Source of the DNA: an uncultured Bacteroides sp.
Lineage (GTDB): Bacteria > Bacteroidota > Bacteroidia > Bacteroidales > Bacteroidaceae
Length of the DNA stretch: 64,000 nucleotides
Direction: 5' to 3'
NCBI RefSeq assembly: GCF_905207245.1
Contig: NZ_CAJLKP010000024.1
Coordinates: forward strand, 1 to 64,000
Shown here: piece by piece, positions 52,695-61,769 of the stretch
How the letters are laid out: every line of letters begins with the position of its first letter
How positions within the stretch are numbered: the first letter of the stretch is position 1
The notes under the pieces: generated by a model
What the model saw: only the letters and a program-made list of their open reading frames with translations
The model's database searches: none
What the model was told of the DNA's origin: nothing
Position numbers and translations under genes: made by a program

Positions 52695-54062
52695 TCAAAC
52701 TTCCTCCCCCTTCAATGTAGCAGAACTCGCCTCGGTAATCTTTACCATTACAAAATCGCCCACACGGTGTGCACCGCGGTCGAATACCACCACGCGATTC
52801 TGTTCCGTGCGTCCCACCAACTGTTCACGGGAACGTTTGGAAACACCTTCCACCAGCACCTCATACACCTTGCCGATGCAACGGGCATTTGATTCCGCAG
52901 AAAGGCGATTCTGCAAAGCAATAATTTCATTCAACCGACGTATCTTCACCTCTTCGGGTACATCGTCCGGCAGATGCTTGGAAGCATACGTACCCGGACG
53001 CTCGGAATATTTAAACATGAAAGCGGAGTCATAACCACACTCCTCCATCAGGGAAAGGGAAAGTTGATGGTCTTCTTCCGTTTCGGAATGGAAACCGGAG
53101 AAAATATCTGTAGATAAACCACAATCGGGCACGATACGGTGAATAGCATCTACGCGTTCCAAGTACCATTCGCGGGTATATTTGCGGTTCATCAGTTTCA
53201 GGATACGCGAACTCCCGCTCTGCACCGGCAGATGGATATGCTTGCACACATTGGGAACCTGTGCAATCACTTCCAGCGTTTCATCGCTCATATCCTTGGG
53301 GTGCGAAGTGGTGAAACGGACACGTACACCCGGTGCAGCTTCAGCTACCGTGCGGAGCAACATAGGAAAAGTTACCACTTCACCGTCCGGTTTCTCAAAA
53401 CGATAGGAATTGACGTTCTGCCCCAAAAGTGTGATCTCCTTATAACCTTTTGCCACCAAGTCAGACACTTCATTCAGGATGCTTTCCACATCACGACTAC
53501 GCTCCCGCCCACGAGTATAAGGAACGATGCAGTATGTGCAGAAGTTATTACACCCACGCATGATGGATACGAATCCGGAGATATGATTGCCACAGATACG
53601 GGAAGGAATGACATCCCGGTAAGTCTCCGTTGTGGAAAGCTCCACATTGATGGCTTTTTCGCCCGCCTCAACGGCAGCAACCAAATCAGGAAGAGTGAGA
53701 TAAGCATCAGGTCCCACTACCAAGTCAACATGGTGATTGGTAATCAGGTCATCCTTTACGCGCTCGGCCATACATCCCAGCACACCTACAATCAGATTGC
53801 GTTTCTTCTTCTTGAGTGAGTGGAAAAATTCCAAACGATTCAGAATTTTCTGCTCGGCATTGTCGCGGATAGAACAGGTATTCATAAACACCGCGTCAGC
53901 TTCCTCCAGCGTGTCCGCCACAGAATATCCAGCCATCTGCATCACAGAGGCAATTACTTCACTGTCTGCCACGTTCATCTGGCAGCCATAAGTTTCGATG
54001 AACAACTTCTTGTTGTCATCAGCAGTTGCAGATTTAAAGTCTGCTCCCGTTACATTTTCCAT
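52695..54062 (-). CDS. miaB: tRNA-2-methylthio-N6-dimethylallyladenosine synthase
   Basis: 455 residues, normal length. A radical SAM methylthiotransferase that adds the methylthio group to A37 in tRNAs. N-terminal UPF0004 domain with three cluster cysteines (TYGCQMNVADSEV, NTCSIRDNAEQ, GCMAERVKDDL), radical SAM motif GCNNFCTYCIVPYTRGRE, and a C-terminal TRAM domain ending ITEASSATLKGEEV. Intact. Upstream is a 319-base region that also holds the micro-ORF unit on the other strand. Confidence 0.98.
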   Translation of the reverse strand: MENVTGADFKSATADDNKKLFIETYGCQMNVADSEVIASVMQMAGYSVADTLEEADAVFMNTCSIRDNAEQKILNRLEFFHSLKKKKRNLIVGVLGCMAERVKDDLITNHHVDLVVGPDAYLTLPDLVAAVEAGEKAINVELSTTETYRDVIPSRICGNHISGFVSIMRGCNNFCTYCIVPYTRGRERSRDVESILNEVSDLVAKGYKEITLLGQNVNSYRFEKPDGEVVTFPMLLRTVAEAAPGVRVRFTTSHPKDMSDETLEVIAQVPNVCKHIHLPVQSGSSRILKLMNRKYTREWYLERVDAIHRIVPDCGLSTDIFSGFHSETEEDHQLSLSLMEECGYDSAFMFKYSERPGTYASKHLPDDVPEEVKIRRLNEIIALQNRLSAESNARCIGKVYEVLVEGVSKRSREQLVGRTEQNRVVVFDRGAHRVGDFVMVKITEASSATLKGEEV

Positions 54063-54206
54063 AATTTCTTTTTTTATTTCGGTTGCAAAGATACGCCTTC
54101 GGCACTAATTTACAGACGAAATGGGAGAAAAATAACACCCAATAGTTAGAATTTGAAGCTTTTCTGATAATTAATGTTAAGAGAGTAAACATTTTCAAGA
54201 GAGATA

Positions 54207-54320
54207 TTTGGCATAGTTGGAATTATTTCACAAATTTGCGTAATGAAAGAAACATTAGATTTTTTCATAGTTAAGGTTTAGGTTAAAAAAATAAGGGGAG
54301 CTGTGAAGCTGCCCTTTTTT
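54207..54320 (+). ncRNA. Compact promoter / 12-codon ORF / terminator unit
   Basis: TTTG (54207-54210), 20 bases, CAAATTTG (54231-54238) form a near-consensus promoter. The expected start of transcription falls on or next to an ATG at 54243 that opens MKETLDFFIVKV and a TAG (54279-54281). A GC-rich hairpin GGGGAGCT-GTGA-AGCTGCCC then T6 (54295-54320) terminates. The transcript would be about 75 nucleotides. It is either a leaderless 12-residue peptide mRNA or a small RNA. Confidence 0.5.
54295..54320 (+). terminator. Rho-independent terminator of the micro-ORF unit
   Basis: GGGGAGCT and AGCTGCCC form a stem with loop GTGA, directly followed by TTTTTT at 54315-54320. Confidence 0.8.
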
Positions 54321-54332
54321 CATGCCTAAAAA

Positions 54333-54365
54333 TTGGCTGTAATTCAGATAATTTAGTTACCTTTG
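54333..54365 (+). promoter_or_regulatory. Promoter for the 149-residue protein
   Basis: TTGG at 54333-54336 and TACCTTTG at 54358-54365 with 21 bases between them; the ATG follows at 54382. Confidence 0.6.
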
Positions 54366-54381
54366 GCGGTGAAAAACTTAA

Positions 54382-54831
54382 ATGAGCATGGATGGCATAT
54401 TACAGTTTCTGTTAATCGCAGGTATAATCGTTATCGGAATTGTCAAGCAATTCAAGAAAGAAGCAAAAAAGAATGCTGACAACAGCCCCGCTATGCCTAT
54501 ACCGGAAGAGGATATGGACGACACTGCAATGCCCATACCGCAAGGTTGGGGAAAAACTTATGGCGGTTATATTCCCGAAGGACCTGAATTGGAACCTGAA
54601 CCGGCACCCATCACAAAGAAAGAATATCAATTCTCGGCTTCAAAGCATATTTTCGGAAAAGACTCTGAGGATATACATCCCCAGCATGCCGCCGCCCCTC
54701 CGAAACAAAAAATTTCTCCCCCTCCATCCACTCCCCAAAATCCCGCAACCGATTCCGAATACTCCATTCATTCGGCAGAAGAAGCACGAAAAGCCATTAT
54801 TTGGTCGGAAATACTACAACGGAAATATTAA
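54382..54831 (+). CDS. Small membrane-anchored protein, unknown function
   Basis: 149 residues. One N-terminal helix (ILQFLLIAGIIVIGIVKQF) anchors a long, probably disordered cytoplasmic tail rich in Pro, Glu and Lys (PIPEEDMDDTAMPIPQGWGK, APPKQKISPPPSTPQNP). It ends in a short helix (SAEEARKAIIWSEILQRKY). The tail-end helix looks like a docking segment. I do not recognise a characterised family. It precedes the CoA-transferase gene by 82 bases on the same strand and may be co-transcribed, but no functional link is evident. Confidence 0.8.
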   Translation: MSMDGILQFLLIAGIIVIGIVKQFKKEAKKNADNSPAMPIPEEDMDDTAMPIPQGWGKTYGGYIPEGPELEPEPAPITKKEYQFSASKHIFGKDSEDIHPQHAAAPPKQKISPPPSTPQNPATDSEYSIHSAEEARKAIIWSEILQRKY

Positions 54832-54913
54832 TTGAGAATTGAAAATTAAAAAACAAGAGTTACATCTTCAGTAACTTATGAACTGATACACAGGAAAAAT
54901 AACTAAATACATT

Positions 54914-56410
54914 ATGGCATTCAATTACATCTCGGCAGCGGAAGCTGCAAGCCTGATTAAACATGGCTACAACATCGGCTTGAGCGGATTTACTCCCGCA
55001 GGAACAGCCAAAGCCGTTACGGCTGAATTAGCAAAAATAGCAGAAGCGGAACATGCAAAAGGAAACCCTTTTCAGGTAGGTATCTTCACCGGTGCCTCTA
55101 CGGGTGACTCTTGCGACGGTGTACTTTCACGCGTCAAAGCTATCCGCTACCGTGCTCCTTACACCACCAATTCCGATTTCCGTAAAGCAGTGAACAGCGG
55201 AGAAATCGCTTATAACGACATCCACTTGTCTCAGATGGCACAGGAAGTTCGTTATGGTTTCATGGGCAAAGTGAATGTTGCCATTATTGAAGCTTGCGAA
55301 GTGACTCCCGACGGCAAGATTTATCTGACCGCAGCCGGTGGCATCGCTCCTACCGTTTGCCGCCTTGCCGACCAAATCATTGTGGAACTGAATGCTGCCC
55401 ACAGCAAGAATGCCATGGGACTGCATGACGTATACGAACCACTCGACCCGCCTTACCGTCGCGAAATCCCAATCTACAAGCCGAGTGACCGCATTGGTCA
55501 GCCTTATATCCAGGTGGACCCGAAGAAGATTGTAGGCGTGGTAGAAACAAACTGGCCGGATGAAGCACGTGGTTTTGCCGATGCTGACCCGTTGACCGAC
55601 AAGATTGGTCAGAACGTAGCCGACTTCCTGGCTGCTGATATGAAACGTGGTATTATTCCGTCAACCTTCCTGCCTCTGCAATCGGGTGTAGGCAATATTG
55701 CCAACGCTGTGCTCGGTGCACTGGGACGTGACAAGACCATTCCGGCATTCGAAATGTACACGGAAGTTATTCAGAACTCCGTCATCGGATTGATTCGCGA
55801 CGGTCGTGTGAAGTTTGGTAGCGCCTGCTCACTGACTGTTACGAACGACTGTCTGCAAGGTATTTATGACGATATGGATTTCTTCCGTGATAAATTAGTA
55901 CTCCGCCCGTCGGAAATCTCCAACAATCCGGAAATCGTTCGCCGCTTAGGTGTCATCTCTATTAATACGGCTATTGAGGCAGACCTTTACGGAAACGTGA
56001 ACTCTACCCACATCAGCGGTACAAGAATGATGAATGGTATCGGCGGTTCGGGCGACTTCACGCGTAATGCTTATATTTCCATCTTTACGTGTCCGTCCGT
56101 TGCCAAAGAAGGCAAAATCAGTGCTATCGTTCCGATGGTGTCACACGCAGACCATAGTGAGCATGACGTTAACATCATCATCACTGAACAAGGTGTTGCC
56201 GACCTGCGCGGCAAGAGTCCGAAAGAACGTGCACAAGCCATCATCGAAAACTGTGCACATCCCGACTATAAGAATCTCTTGTTGGATTACCTGAAAATGA
56301 CTGATGGTAAGTCTCAAACTCCACACGCCCTCCGTGCTGCATTAGGAATGCATGCCGAACTGGCGAAGAGCGGGGATATGAAGAATATAGACTGGGCACA
56401 GTATAAGTAA
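54914..56410 (+). CDS. Acetyl-CoA hydrolase/transferase family (acetate or succinate CoA-transferase)
   Basis: 498 residues, the class I CoA-transferase length. Motifs: FTPAGTAKAVTAELAK, IFTGASTGDSCDGVLSR, the active-site region FEMYTEVIQNSVIGLI with Glu, and NIIITEQGVADLRGKSPKER. It moves CoA between acetate and succinyl-CoA or related acids, part of acetate/succinate/propionate fermentation in Bacteroides. Intact and encoded alone. The exact acid pair cannot be told from the sequence. Confidence 0.93.
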   Translation: MAFNYISAAEAASLIKHGYNIGLSGFTPAGTAKAVTAELAKIAEAEHAKGNPFQVGIFTGASTGDSCDGVLSRVKAIRYRAPYTTNSDFRKAVNSGEIAYNDIHLSQMAQEVRYGFMGKVNVAIIEACEVTPDGKIYLTAAGGIAPTVCRLADQIIVELNAAHSKNAMGLHDVYEPLDPPYRREIPIYKPSDRIGQPYIQVDPKKIVGVVETNWPDEARGFADADPLTDKIGQNVADFLAADMKRGIIPSTFLPLQSGVGNIANAVLGALGRDKTIPAFEMYTEVIQNSVIGLIRDGRVKFGSACSLTVTNDCLQGIYDDMDFFRDKLVLRPSEISNNPEIVRRLGVISINTAIEADLYGNVNSTHISGTRMMNGIGGSGDFTRNAYISIFTCPSVAKEGKISAIVPMVSHADHSEHDVNIIITEQGVADLRGKSPKERAQAIIENCAHPDYKNLLLDYLKMTDGKSQTPHALRAALGMHAELAKSGDMKNIDWAQYK

Positions 56411-56527
56411 GCTACGAGTGACAAGCTACGAGCTACAAGTATAGATTAGTACGAGCTATAAGAAACGAGCTACGAGAGGTTTGCAATATTACAGCGCAAC
56501 CACTCGTAGCTCGTAGCTTGTAGCTCG
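56411..56527. repeat. GCTACGAG repeat hairpin between convergent genes
   Basis: ACGAGCTACGAG (56465-56476) and CTCGTAGCTCGT (56503-56514) pair perfectly with an inner GGTTTGC/GCGCAACC. Outer copies of GCTACGAG and AGCTACAAG extend the structure. It is probably a bidirectional terminator for the CoA-transferase and dacB, and shares words with 22613-22689. Confidence 0.75.
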
Positions 56528-57955
56528 TCACTTAATCACTTCATCACACACGGCATCCTGAAAGGCACGTGCCTTAGCTCCTGAAAGTACATTCTGATTC
56601 ATAATGGCAAAAGCAACCTCATGCCCGTTTGTTGTCCGCAAATAACCTGCCAGACAATTAATTGCTGTAAAAGAGCCTGTCTTGGCATGTACGTTTTTAT
56701 GAGAAAGAGTTCCGCGTTGCATCCGGTACTTCAATGTTCCATCCACGCCACCAATGGGCAAAGCCTTATACAACTTTTGAAAAACATCCGTGCGCGAATA
56801 GGCAAACCTGAGGAAGGAAACCAGCAAATCGGGAGAGATATAGTTATAGTTGGAGAGTCCGCAGCCGTCAGCCAGTTTATAGTAATCCGCATCTTCCCCC
56901 AAAGCCTTTATCTGTTTACGGATAGCGCCAAGTCCGTCTTCATCAGAAATACGCTTCTTACCGGTGGCTTGTGCACCCAAACGGCAAAGCAAAGCCTCAG
57001 CATTCAGATTATCACTTTCTTTCATAATCTGGTTGACCACGTCCTGAACGGAAGTTTCAAATGAGGCCATTTGCACAGAAAGGCTATCCCTCTGCAATTC
57101 ATTAAAAGCATACTCCGCAGGGCATTGGACACCTTTCGCTTGCAGACGTTCAAGAAATGTATGCATAAAAAAGTCCTGTGAAGAATAGATATTCACCGTA
57201 CCGGTGCGCTTACTTTCCACATTTCCTTTAATAACTACATTGTTGCCATTCTGCAACCAATCGCGGGAAACGCCGAAGCGTCCGGCAGAAGGAGTACGGG
57301 ATTTCGTTTCATTCGTTATGGTATAATAAGAAGAAACAGGAATACATTCTATATTTGCCGCATCACCTTTTACACCCGGAGAAGCAGTTATAGTAACCAA
57401 ACCTTTATTCAGCATTAACGGCGAAAGATAGGGCTGGTAGGAAGCCGGAGTATCATCCCATGCCCAGCCACTGCCCCAGTAAATAGAGTCCTTCATAGAG
57501 ACATCGCCATATACATTGCCCGCTATCACAGAAAAAGGAAAACGGCTCACCGTATTTACCAGCGAATCCAAAGCCTCATCATCAAACTCAGGGTCATAAC
57601 CACCGACAACGTACAGGTCTCCCTTCAACGTATCCTGTTCAATCACCCCCTGGTACCACACTTCTGTCTTGAAAGGTTCATCCGCCTCGGGACGGGCAAG
57701 GGCGGTTATGGTAGTCAGCAGCTTCATGGTAGAAGCCGGACGGGAGAGTTTATCCGACTGATAGATGTATAAGGACTTTCCCTCAGTCAGGTCGTATATG
57801 GATATGCCGACATTGGATCCGGCGGGAAGTTTATACTTAATCAGGGTATCCAGACGGGCAGAGAGACTCTTAACATTCACATTTTGTCCCCACAATGTTG
57901 CAGGGACAAACAAGAGGGAAAGAGCAAGCGGCAAAAGATATTTCTTTATGTTCAT
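56528..57955 (-). CDS. dacB: D-alanyl-D-alanine carboxypeptidase/endopeptidase (PBP4 family)
   Basis: 475 residues from ATG 57955 (MNIKKYLLPLALSLLFVPA); a TTG at 57976 that overlaps the upstream stop is an alternative. Signal peptide, then a class C low-molecular-weight penicillin-binding protein. Motifs: SxxK in RPASTMKLLTT, SxN in MKESDNLNAEAL, and KTG in HAKTGSFTAINCLAGYL. Trims pentapeptides and cuts crosslinks in the periplasm. Complete. It follows the DUF2007 gene closely on the same strand. Confidence 0.93.
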   Translation of the reverse strand: MNIKKYLLPLALSLLFVPATLWGQNVNVKSLSARLDTLIKYKLPAGSNVGISIYDLTEGKSLYIYQSDKLSRPASTMKLLTTITALARPEADEPFKTEVWYQGVIEQDTLKGDLYVVGGYDPEFDDEALDSLVNTVSRFPFSVIAGNVYGDVSMKDSIYWGSGWAWDDTPASYQPYLSPLMLNKGLVTITASPGVKGDAANIECIPVSSYYTITNETKSRTPSAGRFGVSRDWLQNGNNVVIKGNVESKRTGTVNIYSSQDFFMHTFLERLQAKGVQCPAEYAFNELQRDSLSVQMASFETSVQDVVNQIMKESDNLNAEALLCRLGAQATGKKRISDEDGLGAIRKQIKALGEDADYYKLADGCGLSNYNYISPDLLVSFLRFAYSRTDVFQKLYKALPIGGVDGTLKYRMQRGTLSHKNVHAKTGSFTAINCLAGYLRTTNGHEVAFAIMNQNVLSGAKARAFQDAVCDEVIK

Positions 57956-57972
57956 TTTATTACGAATGCTTT

Positions 57973-58398
57973 TCAAACTTCTGCCGGATGAGCTTTTGCA
58001 ACCGGCTTTTCAAACTTGCCTCCACATGCACGGCAGACGTATTCCCAATGGTTGTTTCCCGGAGGAGCAGCCGCCAGCATAGAGGCAATGGCCGACATGA
58101 CAGCCCTTACGCGATGCTCTTTCTTCAACACGAACTTGATATCGGACGATCCACAGAAAGGACAGTATTTTAATTGTTCCGGTATCATCTCATTCTGTTC
58201 CAATAACCGGATGGCAGCTTCATAGTCCGCTTCGTCAACCAGAATATCTACTCCTGCGATGTTATTGATATACCCTCGCAGCAATGTAGACATATTCTCG
58301 TTATGAAGAAGGGAAGAGATGCCTTCATTCTCCAATGCTCCCTGAATGATATGCGCTTGGGCGGCATCATTGCAAGTCATCAGTTTTACAGTTTTCAT
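57973..58398 (-). CDS. DUF2007-domain zinc-ribbon protein
   Basis: 141 residues. The N-terminal part is DUF2007: MTCNDAAQAHIIQGALENEG and GVDILVDEADYEAAIRLLEQ, a small alpha/beta fold thought to be a signal-transducing or binding domain. Then comes a zinc ribbon, CPFCGSS with the second pair in CRACGGKFEK. Cytoplasmic. Its end almost touches dacB; the functional connection is not known. Confidence 0.85.
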   Translation of the reverse strand: MKTVKLMTCNDAAQAHIIQGALENEGISSLLHNENMSTLLRGYINNIAGVDILVDEADYEAAIRLLEQNEMIPEQLKYCPFCGSSDIKFVLKKEHRVRAVMSAIASMLAAAPPGNNHWEYVCRACGGKFEKPVAKAHPAEV

Positions 58399-58519
58399 CG
58401 TTTCTATTATTTAAGTTGATAAGAGAAGAAGTGGACAAGGAAATAAGACCGTGCGGATATAACATAGATACAGCGCAGCCCCTTGTAAACTCGTTAACTT
58501 CTTTCCTTGTAAACTACAT

Positions 58520-59878
58520 CTATAACGCCTCTTTAAAGATTTCAGAAACCGTGGGATGAGGGAAGATGATTTTCTTCCATTCCGTAGTAGTCAGTTTCAG
58601 TTCGATAGCCATACCTGCCAAGGTGATGATTTCGGAAGCCGGATTGCCCAATACATGCGCGCCCAATATGGTTTCATCATCCGATATCAGAAGTTTGCAA
58701 ACCCCGTTCACACCTTCATTCTCAGCCACAAAACGACCGGAATAAGCCATAGGCAGCTTCACTATGCGGTAATTGATACCTTTTATCTGCAAAGATTCCT
58801 CCGTCTGCCCTACTCCTGCTATCTCAGGGTTGGTATACACCACACCGGGAATAGCCCAATAACTCATGGCATCTTCCTTTCCAAGAATGGTATGTACGGC
58901 TACTTCCGCCTCACGCACGGCGGTATGGGCCAGTAAGGAGAAGCCCGTCAGATCGCCACATACGTATACCCCCGGGATGGAGGACTGCATCCGTTCGTTC
59001 ACGCAAATATTTCCACGTTCCATCTTCCGCAAATCCAGGTTTTCCAGTCCGAAGCCTTTTGTTACCGGACGACGGCCTACACTCATCAATAGTTTATCGG
59101 CAAGCACGACACCGGCTCCTTCGGCATTCTCATAATTAACCTGTACCTGCTGTTGTCCACCTTCGGAAGAAGTCTCGGCAAGAGACACCACTTTCGTGCT
59201 CAGCATAAACTTAATTCCCCGCTTGGCATACTCTGCACGCAACAGGGCGGAAAGTTCCTTATCCATACCTCCCAGGATTTCATCGAGCATCTCGATGACA
59301 GTAACCCGCACTCCCAGGCTGTTGAAGAAAGATGCGAACTCTATCCCGATAACCCCACCGCCGATGATGGCAAGGGATGCGGGAAGTTCTTTATTGTCCA
59401 GCGCATCGCGGTGAGTCCAAAAAGGCACAGTATCTACTCCGGGAATAGGAGGGATGAAAGTTTCCGAACCGGTGCAAAGAATCAGATTCTCACATTCGTA
59501 AGTTTCGCCACCACATTGCAGGGTATTCTTGTCGATAATGGTAGCCTCTCCCTGCACGATATTCACACTGTGAGCGGTCAGTTTACCCTTTACGCCCAGC
59601 ACCAGCTTACGCACTACTTTCTGTTTGCGGGCAATAATCTTAGGCAAATCAAACGAAACCTCGGACACATTGACCGCATATTTGGAAGCATGACGCGCGG
59701 CATCATACGTTTTTGCCGAATACAATAAAGTCTTGGTAGGGATGCAGCCTTCATTGAGGCAAACTCCACCTAAACTTTGTTTTTCAAACAATACTACACT
59801 TAGTCCGGCTTTTCCGGCAACTTCGGCAGCAGTGTATCCCGCAGGACCTCCACCGATAATGGCAACTTGGTATTTCAT
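58520..59878 (-). CDS. lpdA: Dihydrolipoyl dehydrogenase
   Basis: 452 residues. FAD-binding IIGGGPAGYTAAEVAGKAG, redox disulfide Cys40-Cys45 in GGVCLNEGCIPTKT, NAD-binding AIIGGGVIGIEFASFF, FAD motif IPGVYVCGDLTGFSLLAHTA, and the C-terminal FPHPTVSEIFKEAL with the His-Glu pair. It reoxidises dihydrolipoamide in 2-oxoacid dehydrogenase or glycine cleavage complexes. No partner subunits are in the window, so the complex it serves is encoded elsewhere. The PH-like membrane protein gene lies just upstream (9-base gap). Confidence 0.95.
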   Translation of the reverse strand: MKYQVAIIGGGPAGYTAAEVAGKAGLSVVLFEKQSLGGVCLNEGCIPTKTLLYSAKTYDAARHASKYAVNVSEVSFDLPKIIARKQKVVRKLVLGVKGKLTAHSVNIVQGEATIIDKNTLQCGGETYECENLILCTGSETFIPPIPGVDTVPFWTHRDALDNKELPASLAIIGGGVIGIEFASFFNSLGVRVTVIEMLDEILGGMDKELSALLRAEYAKRGIKFMLSTKVVSLAETSSEGGQQQVQVNYENAEGAGVVLADKLLMSVGRRPVTKGFGLENLDLRKMERGNICVNERMQSSIPGVYVCGDLTGFSLLAHTAVREAEVAVHTILGKEDAMSYWAIPGVVYTNPEIAGVGQTEESLQIKGINYRIVKLPMAYSGRFVAENEGVNGVCKLLISDDETILGAHVLGNPASEIITLAGMAIELKLTTTEWKKIIFPHPTVSEIFKEAL

Positions 59879-59887
59879 AGTTTCTAT

Positions 59888-60307
59888 TTATTTATAGGTA
59901 TATTGCAATTCAAGTCCGGGATTTTTTTCTTTAAGCGCAGCAATCAGTCCTTCCGGGTCGGCAGGTGTAATCGGGAAAAAGCCTTTCTTCAACCCATTCT
60001 GATACCTGACCACCATCTGGCGGGTGCGCCACTGCCATCCCTTGGCAGACGGGTTATAGTGGATACGGTTCACACCTGTTGCTCTTTGGGCTACACCAAA
60101 TAGGGTCTTCACCCAAAGGTCTCCATTTTCTTTAACGATATATTTCCGCTTGTAATTACTCACAATGAAGGGAATAGCCACAATAAGCCCACAAAAAGTA
60201 GATACCTCTTTAACAAAGAGATATGTAGCGCATATAAAAACAAGAATAACAAATATTCCCCACTTCTCAACAGTAGTCATCCCTTTTGATTTGAATATCT
60301 TTTCCAT
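59888..60307 (-). CDS. Small PH-like-domain membrane protein, unknown function
   Basis: 139 residues. Two adjacent hydrophobic helices (WGIFVILVFICATYLFV and TFCGLIVAIPFIVSNY) are followed by a beta-rich domain resembling bacterial PH domains: KRKYIVKENGDLWVKTLFG, VNRIHYNPSAKGWQWRTRQM, RYQNGLKKGFFPITP. The domain would face the cytoplasm. It is nine bases upstream of lpdA on the same strand, so co-transcription is likely; a functional link is unclear. Confidence 0.75.
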   Translation of the reverse strand: MEKIFKSKGMTTVEKWGIFVILVFICATYLFVKEVSTFCGLIVAIPFIVSNYKRKYIVKENGDLWVKTLFGVAQRATGVNRIHYNPSAKGWQWRTRQMVVRYQNGLKKGFFPITPADPEGLIAALKEKNPGLELQYTYK

Positions 60308-60383
60308 AAATACAAGGTTAATTTGTAAACTGCCTGCAAGTTAATAAAAACCTCCCTTATCTGCACAAAAGAATTACCCTTTC

Positions 60384-60414
60384 TTTGCCTTTCTCACTAA
60401 AATACATACCTTTG
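60384..60414 (+). promoter_or_regulatory. Consensus promoter for the 315-residue lipoprotein
   Basis: TTTG (60384-60387), 19 bases, TACCTTTG (60407-60414). The ATG is 71 bases downstream at 60486. Confidence 0.75.
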
Positions 60415-60485
60415 TTTGCAGCAATTCTAAACAACTTGCGTCTAATAAACAAAAACTATTCGGAAACGAACGAAGCAAAAGATAC

Positions 60486-61433
60486 ATGAAACTAACCAAC
60501 GCACTTCAAACGCTGTTATTTTCCACTATCATCCTTTTCGGCGGCACAGCCTGCGACAACGAAAACGATGAACGCATCTCCTCTACGGGAGAGGTCCTCA
60601 TAGAAGGTGACCAAAACTCCATAGAAATCCCGATGACCAGGACCAACTGGAAGGTAGCTTCAGTTACTTATCCGGACGGAGGCATCATGTCGGACGAAAA
60701 CGGTTATCCTGTACAACTGGAAGGTATGGGTACTGTACGGTTCCATTGGGGGTATATTATTCGCGATAAAGCCGACGCGCTGGCCATACAATTAGAAGAT
60801 AACTTCGAAGGAAGGGAACGCGGAATGATTATCAACCTGAGCACCTCCAAAGGACTATATTCGGAACGAATTGTTGTCCGGCAGAAGGAGTGCACCAACT
60901 TCTACCGGATAGAATCCCTCGTCTATCATCTGGAAGAAGGCGACGGAGTACAAGATATAGGAACAAAACCCTGGGGAATCAACTGGATAGATAAATCTAC
61001 AGATGAGGAAGAAACCAGAAAAATATCCCTCTATCCGTACAGCAATGCCTATGTGACACATGACTTCGAATGTAATGCTTCGGAGCCTTTCCAGAATTGG
61101 TTTTTCCAGGAAGAAAAGAGCTATGTGGATATGCCGGAAGACATCGTAAATGGAAAGATTATCTTCGAAAAAGAAAAAAGGCTATTCACCTGCAGAAGCA
61201 TTTACCACAGCGAGCTAAGGGAAGTAAGCTTTGAGAAAGACTTGGTAACCCTAAAGAAAAATGCATATCGTGCCGATATCTATTACAAGCGCTTACTGGT
61301 GAGCTACACCCTGACCTTGACAAGGTCGGGCAACGACACAAAGAAAGTCATCCGGGGAAAACTGTTGAAGGAATACCCCTATGACTGTTCACCGATACGT
61401 CACGAAGTCACCGACCTGACAGGCGATGAATAA
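60486..61433 (+). CDS. Lipoprotein of unknown function with BACON-like start
   Basis: 315 residues. Lipobox ILFGGTAC (Cys23). The first domain (about 30-140) reads like a BACON/Ig-like module: GDQNSIEIPMTRTNWKVASV, RVRFHWGY-type strands, IINLSTSKGLYSERIVVRQK. The second part is a beta domain of unknown type with RLLVSYTLTLTRSGND. Its 3' end overlaps the convergent DUF4907 gene by 26 bases. Probably an outer-membrane lipoprotein; no catalytic motif is visible. Confidence 0.75.
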   Translation: MKLTNALQTLLFSTIILFGGTACDNENDERISSTGEVLIEGDQNSIEIPMTRTNWKVASVTYPDGGIMSDENGYPVQLEGMGTVRFHWGYIIRDKADALAIQLEDNFEGRERGMIINLSTSKGLYSERIVVRQKECTNFYRIESLVYHLEEGDGVQDIGTKPWGINWIDKSTDEEETRKISLYPYSNAYVTHDFECNASEPFQNWFFQEEKSYVDMPEDIVNGKIIFEKEKRLFTCRSIYHSELREVSFEKDLVTLKKNAYRADIYYKRLLVSYTLTLTRSGNDTKKVIRGKLLKEYPYDCSPIRHEVTDLTGDE

Positions 61434-61749
61434 ACGGCAGTTTTTCCACAATCTCCTCCCGACTCACGGTAGGAGGTTGCCCCTCCATCAGCTTACGACA
61501 CACCAAGCCACCCACCTTCAATGCATCTTCCTCTGATGCAAAAGGTACTCTCCTACCAATGGCGGGTATATAAGGTTGATAAATCAGCGTGTCTTCCTGG
61601 TGAAGCACCACATACCCATAACCACCAACCACCTGCACCGGACGGCAGGCAAACTCTCTGCTACCGGCACTCTTGCGACCGGAGCAACAAGAAAGGCATA
61701 CCGCCACGACGGACAGTACACCTAACTTCACAATAAACATCAGCTTCAT
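61408..61749 (-). CDS. DUF4907 family lipoprotein
   Basis: Start taken at ATG 61749 (MKLMFIVKLGVLSVVAVCLS), 113 residues; a GTG at 61770 that overlaps the Kelch gene stop is less likely. Lipobox VCLSCC. The mature domain has QVVGGYGYVVLHQEDTLIYQ, PYIPAIGRRVPFASEEDALK, GGLVCRKLMEGQPPTVSREE, which fits DUF4907. This family commonly occurs next to Kelch and DUF4270 proteins in Bacteroidetes, as here. The function is unknown. It overlaps the convergent gene's end by 26 bases. Confidence 0.8.
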   Translation of the reverse strand: MKLMFIVKLGVLSVVAVCLSCCSGRKSAGSREFACRPVQVVGGYGYVVLHQEDTLIYQPYIPAIGRRVPFASEEDALKVGGLVCRKLMEGQPPTVSREEIVEKLPFIHRLSGR

Positions 61750-61769
61750 ATAAACAATATGCAAAAACA

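Larger units (their letters stand above)
54063..54381. promoter_or_regulatory. Divergent spacer between miaB and the 149-residue protein
   Basis: 319 bases. The plus-strand half holds a micro-ORF transcript unit (54207-54320) and the promoter at 54333-54365, listed separately. On the miaB side CAAAGATA at about 54086-54093 reads TATCTTTG on the minus strand, its likely -7 box. Confidence 0.55.
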
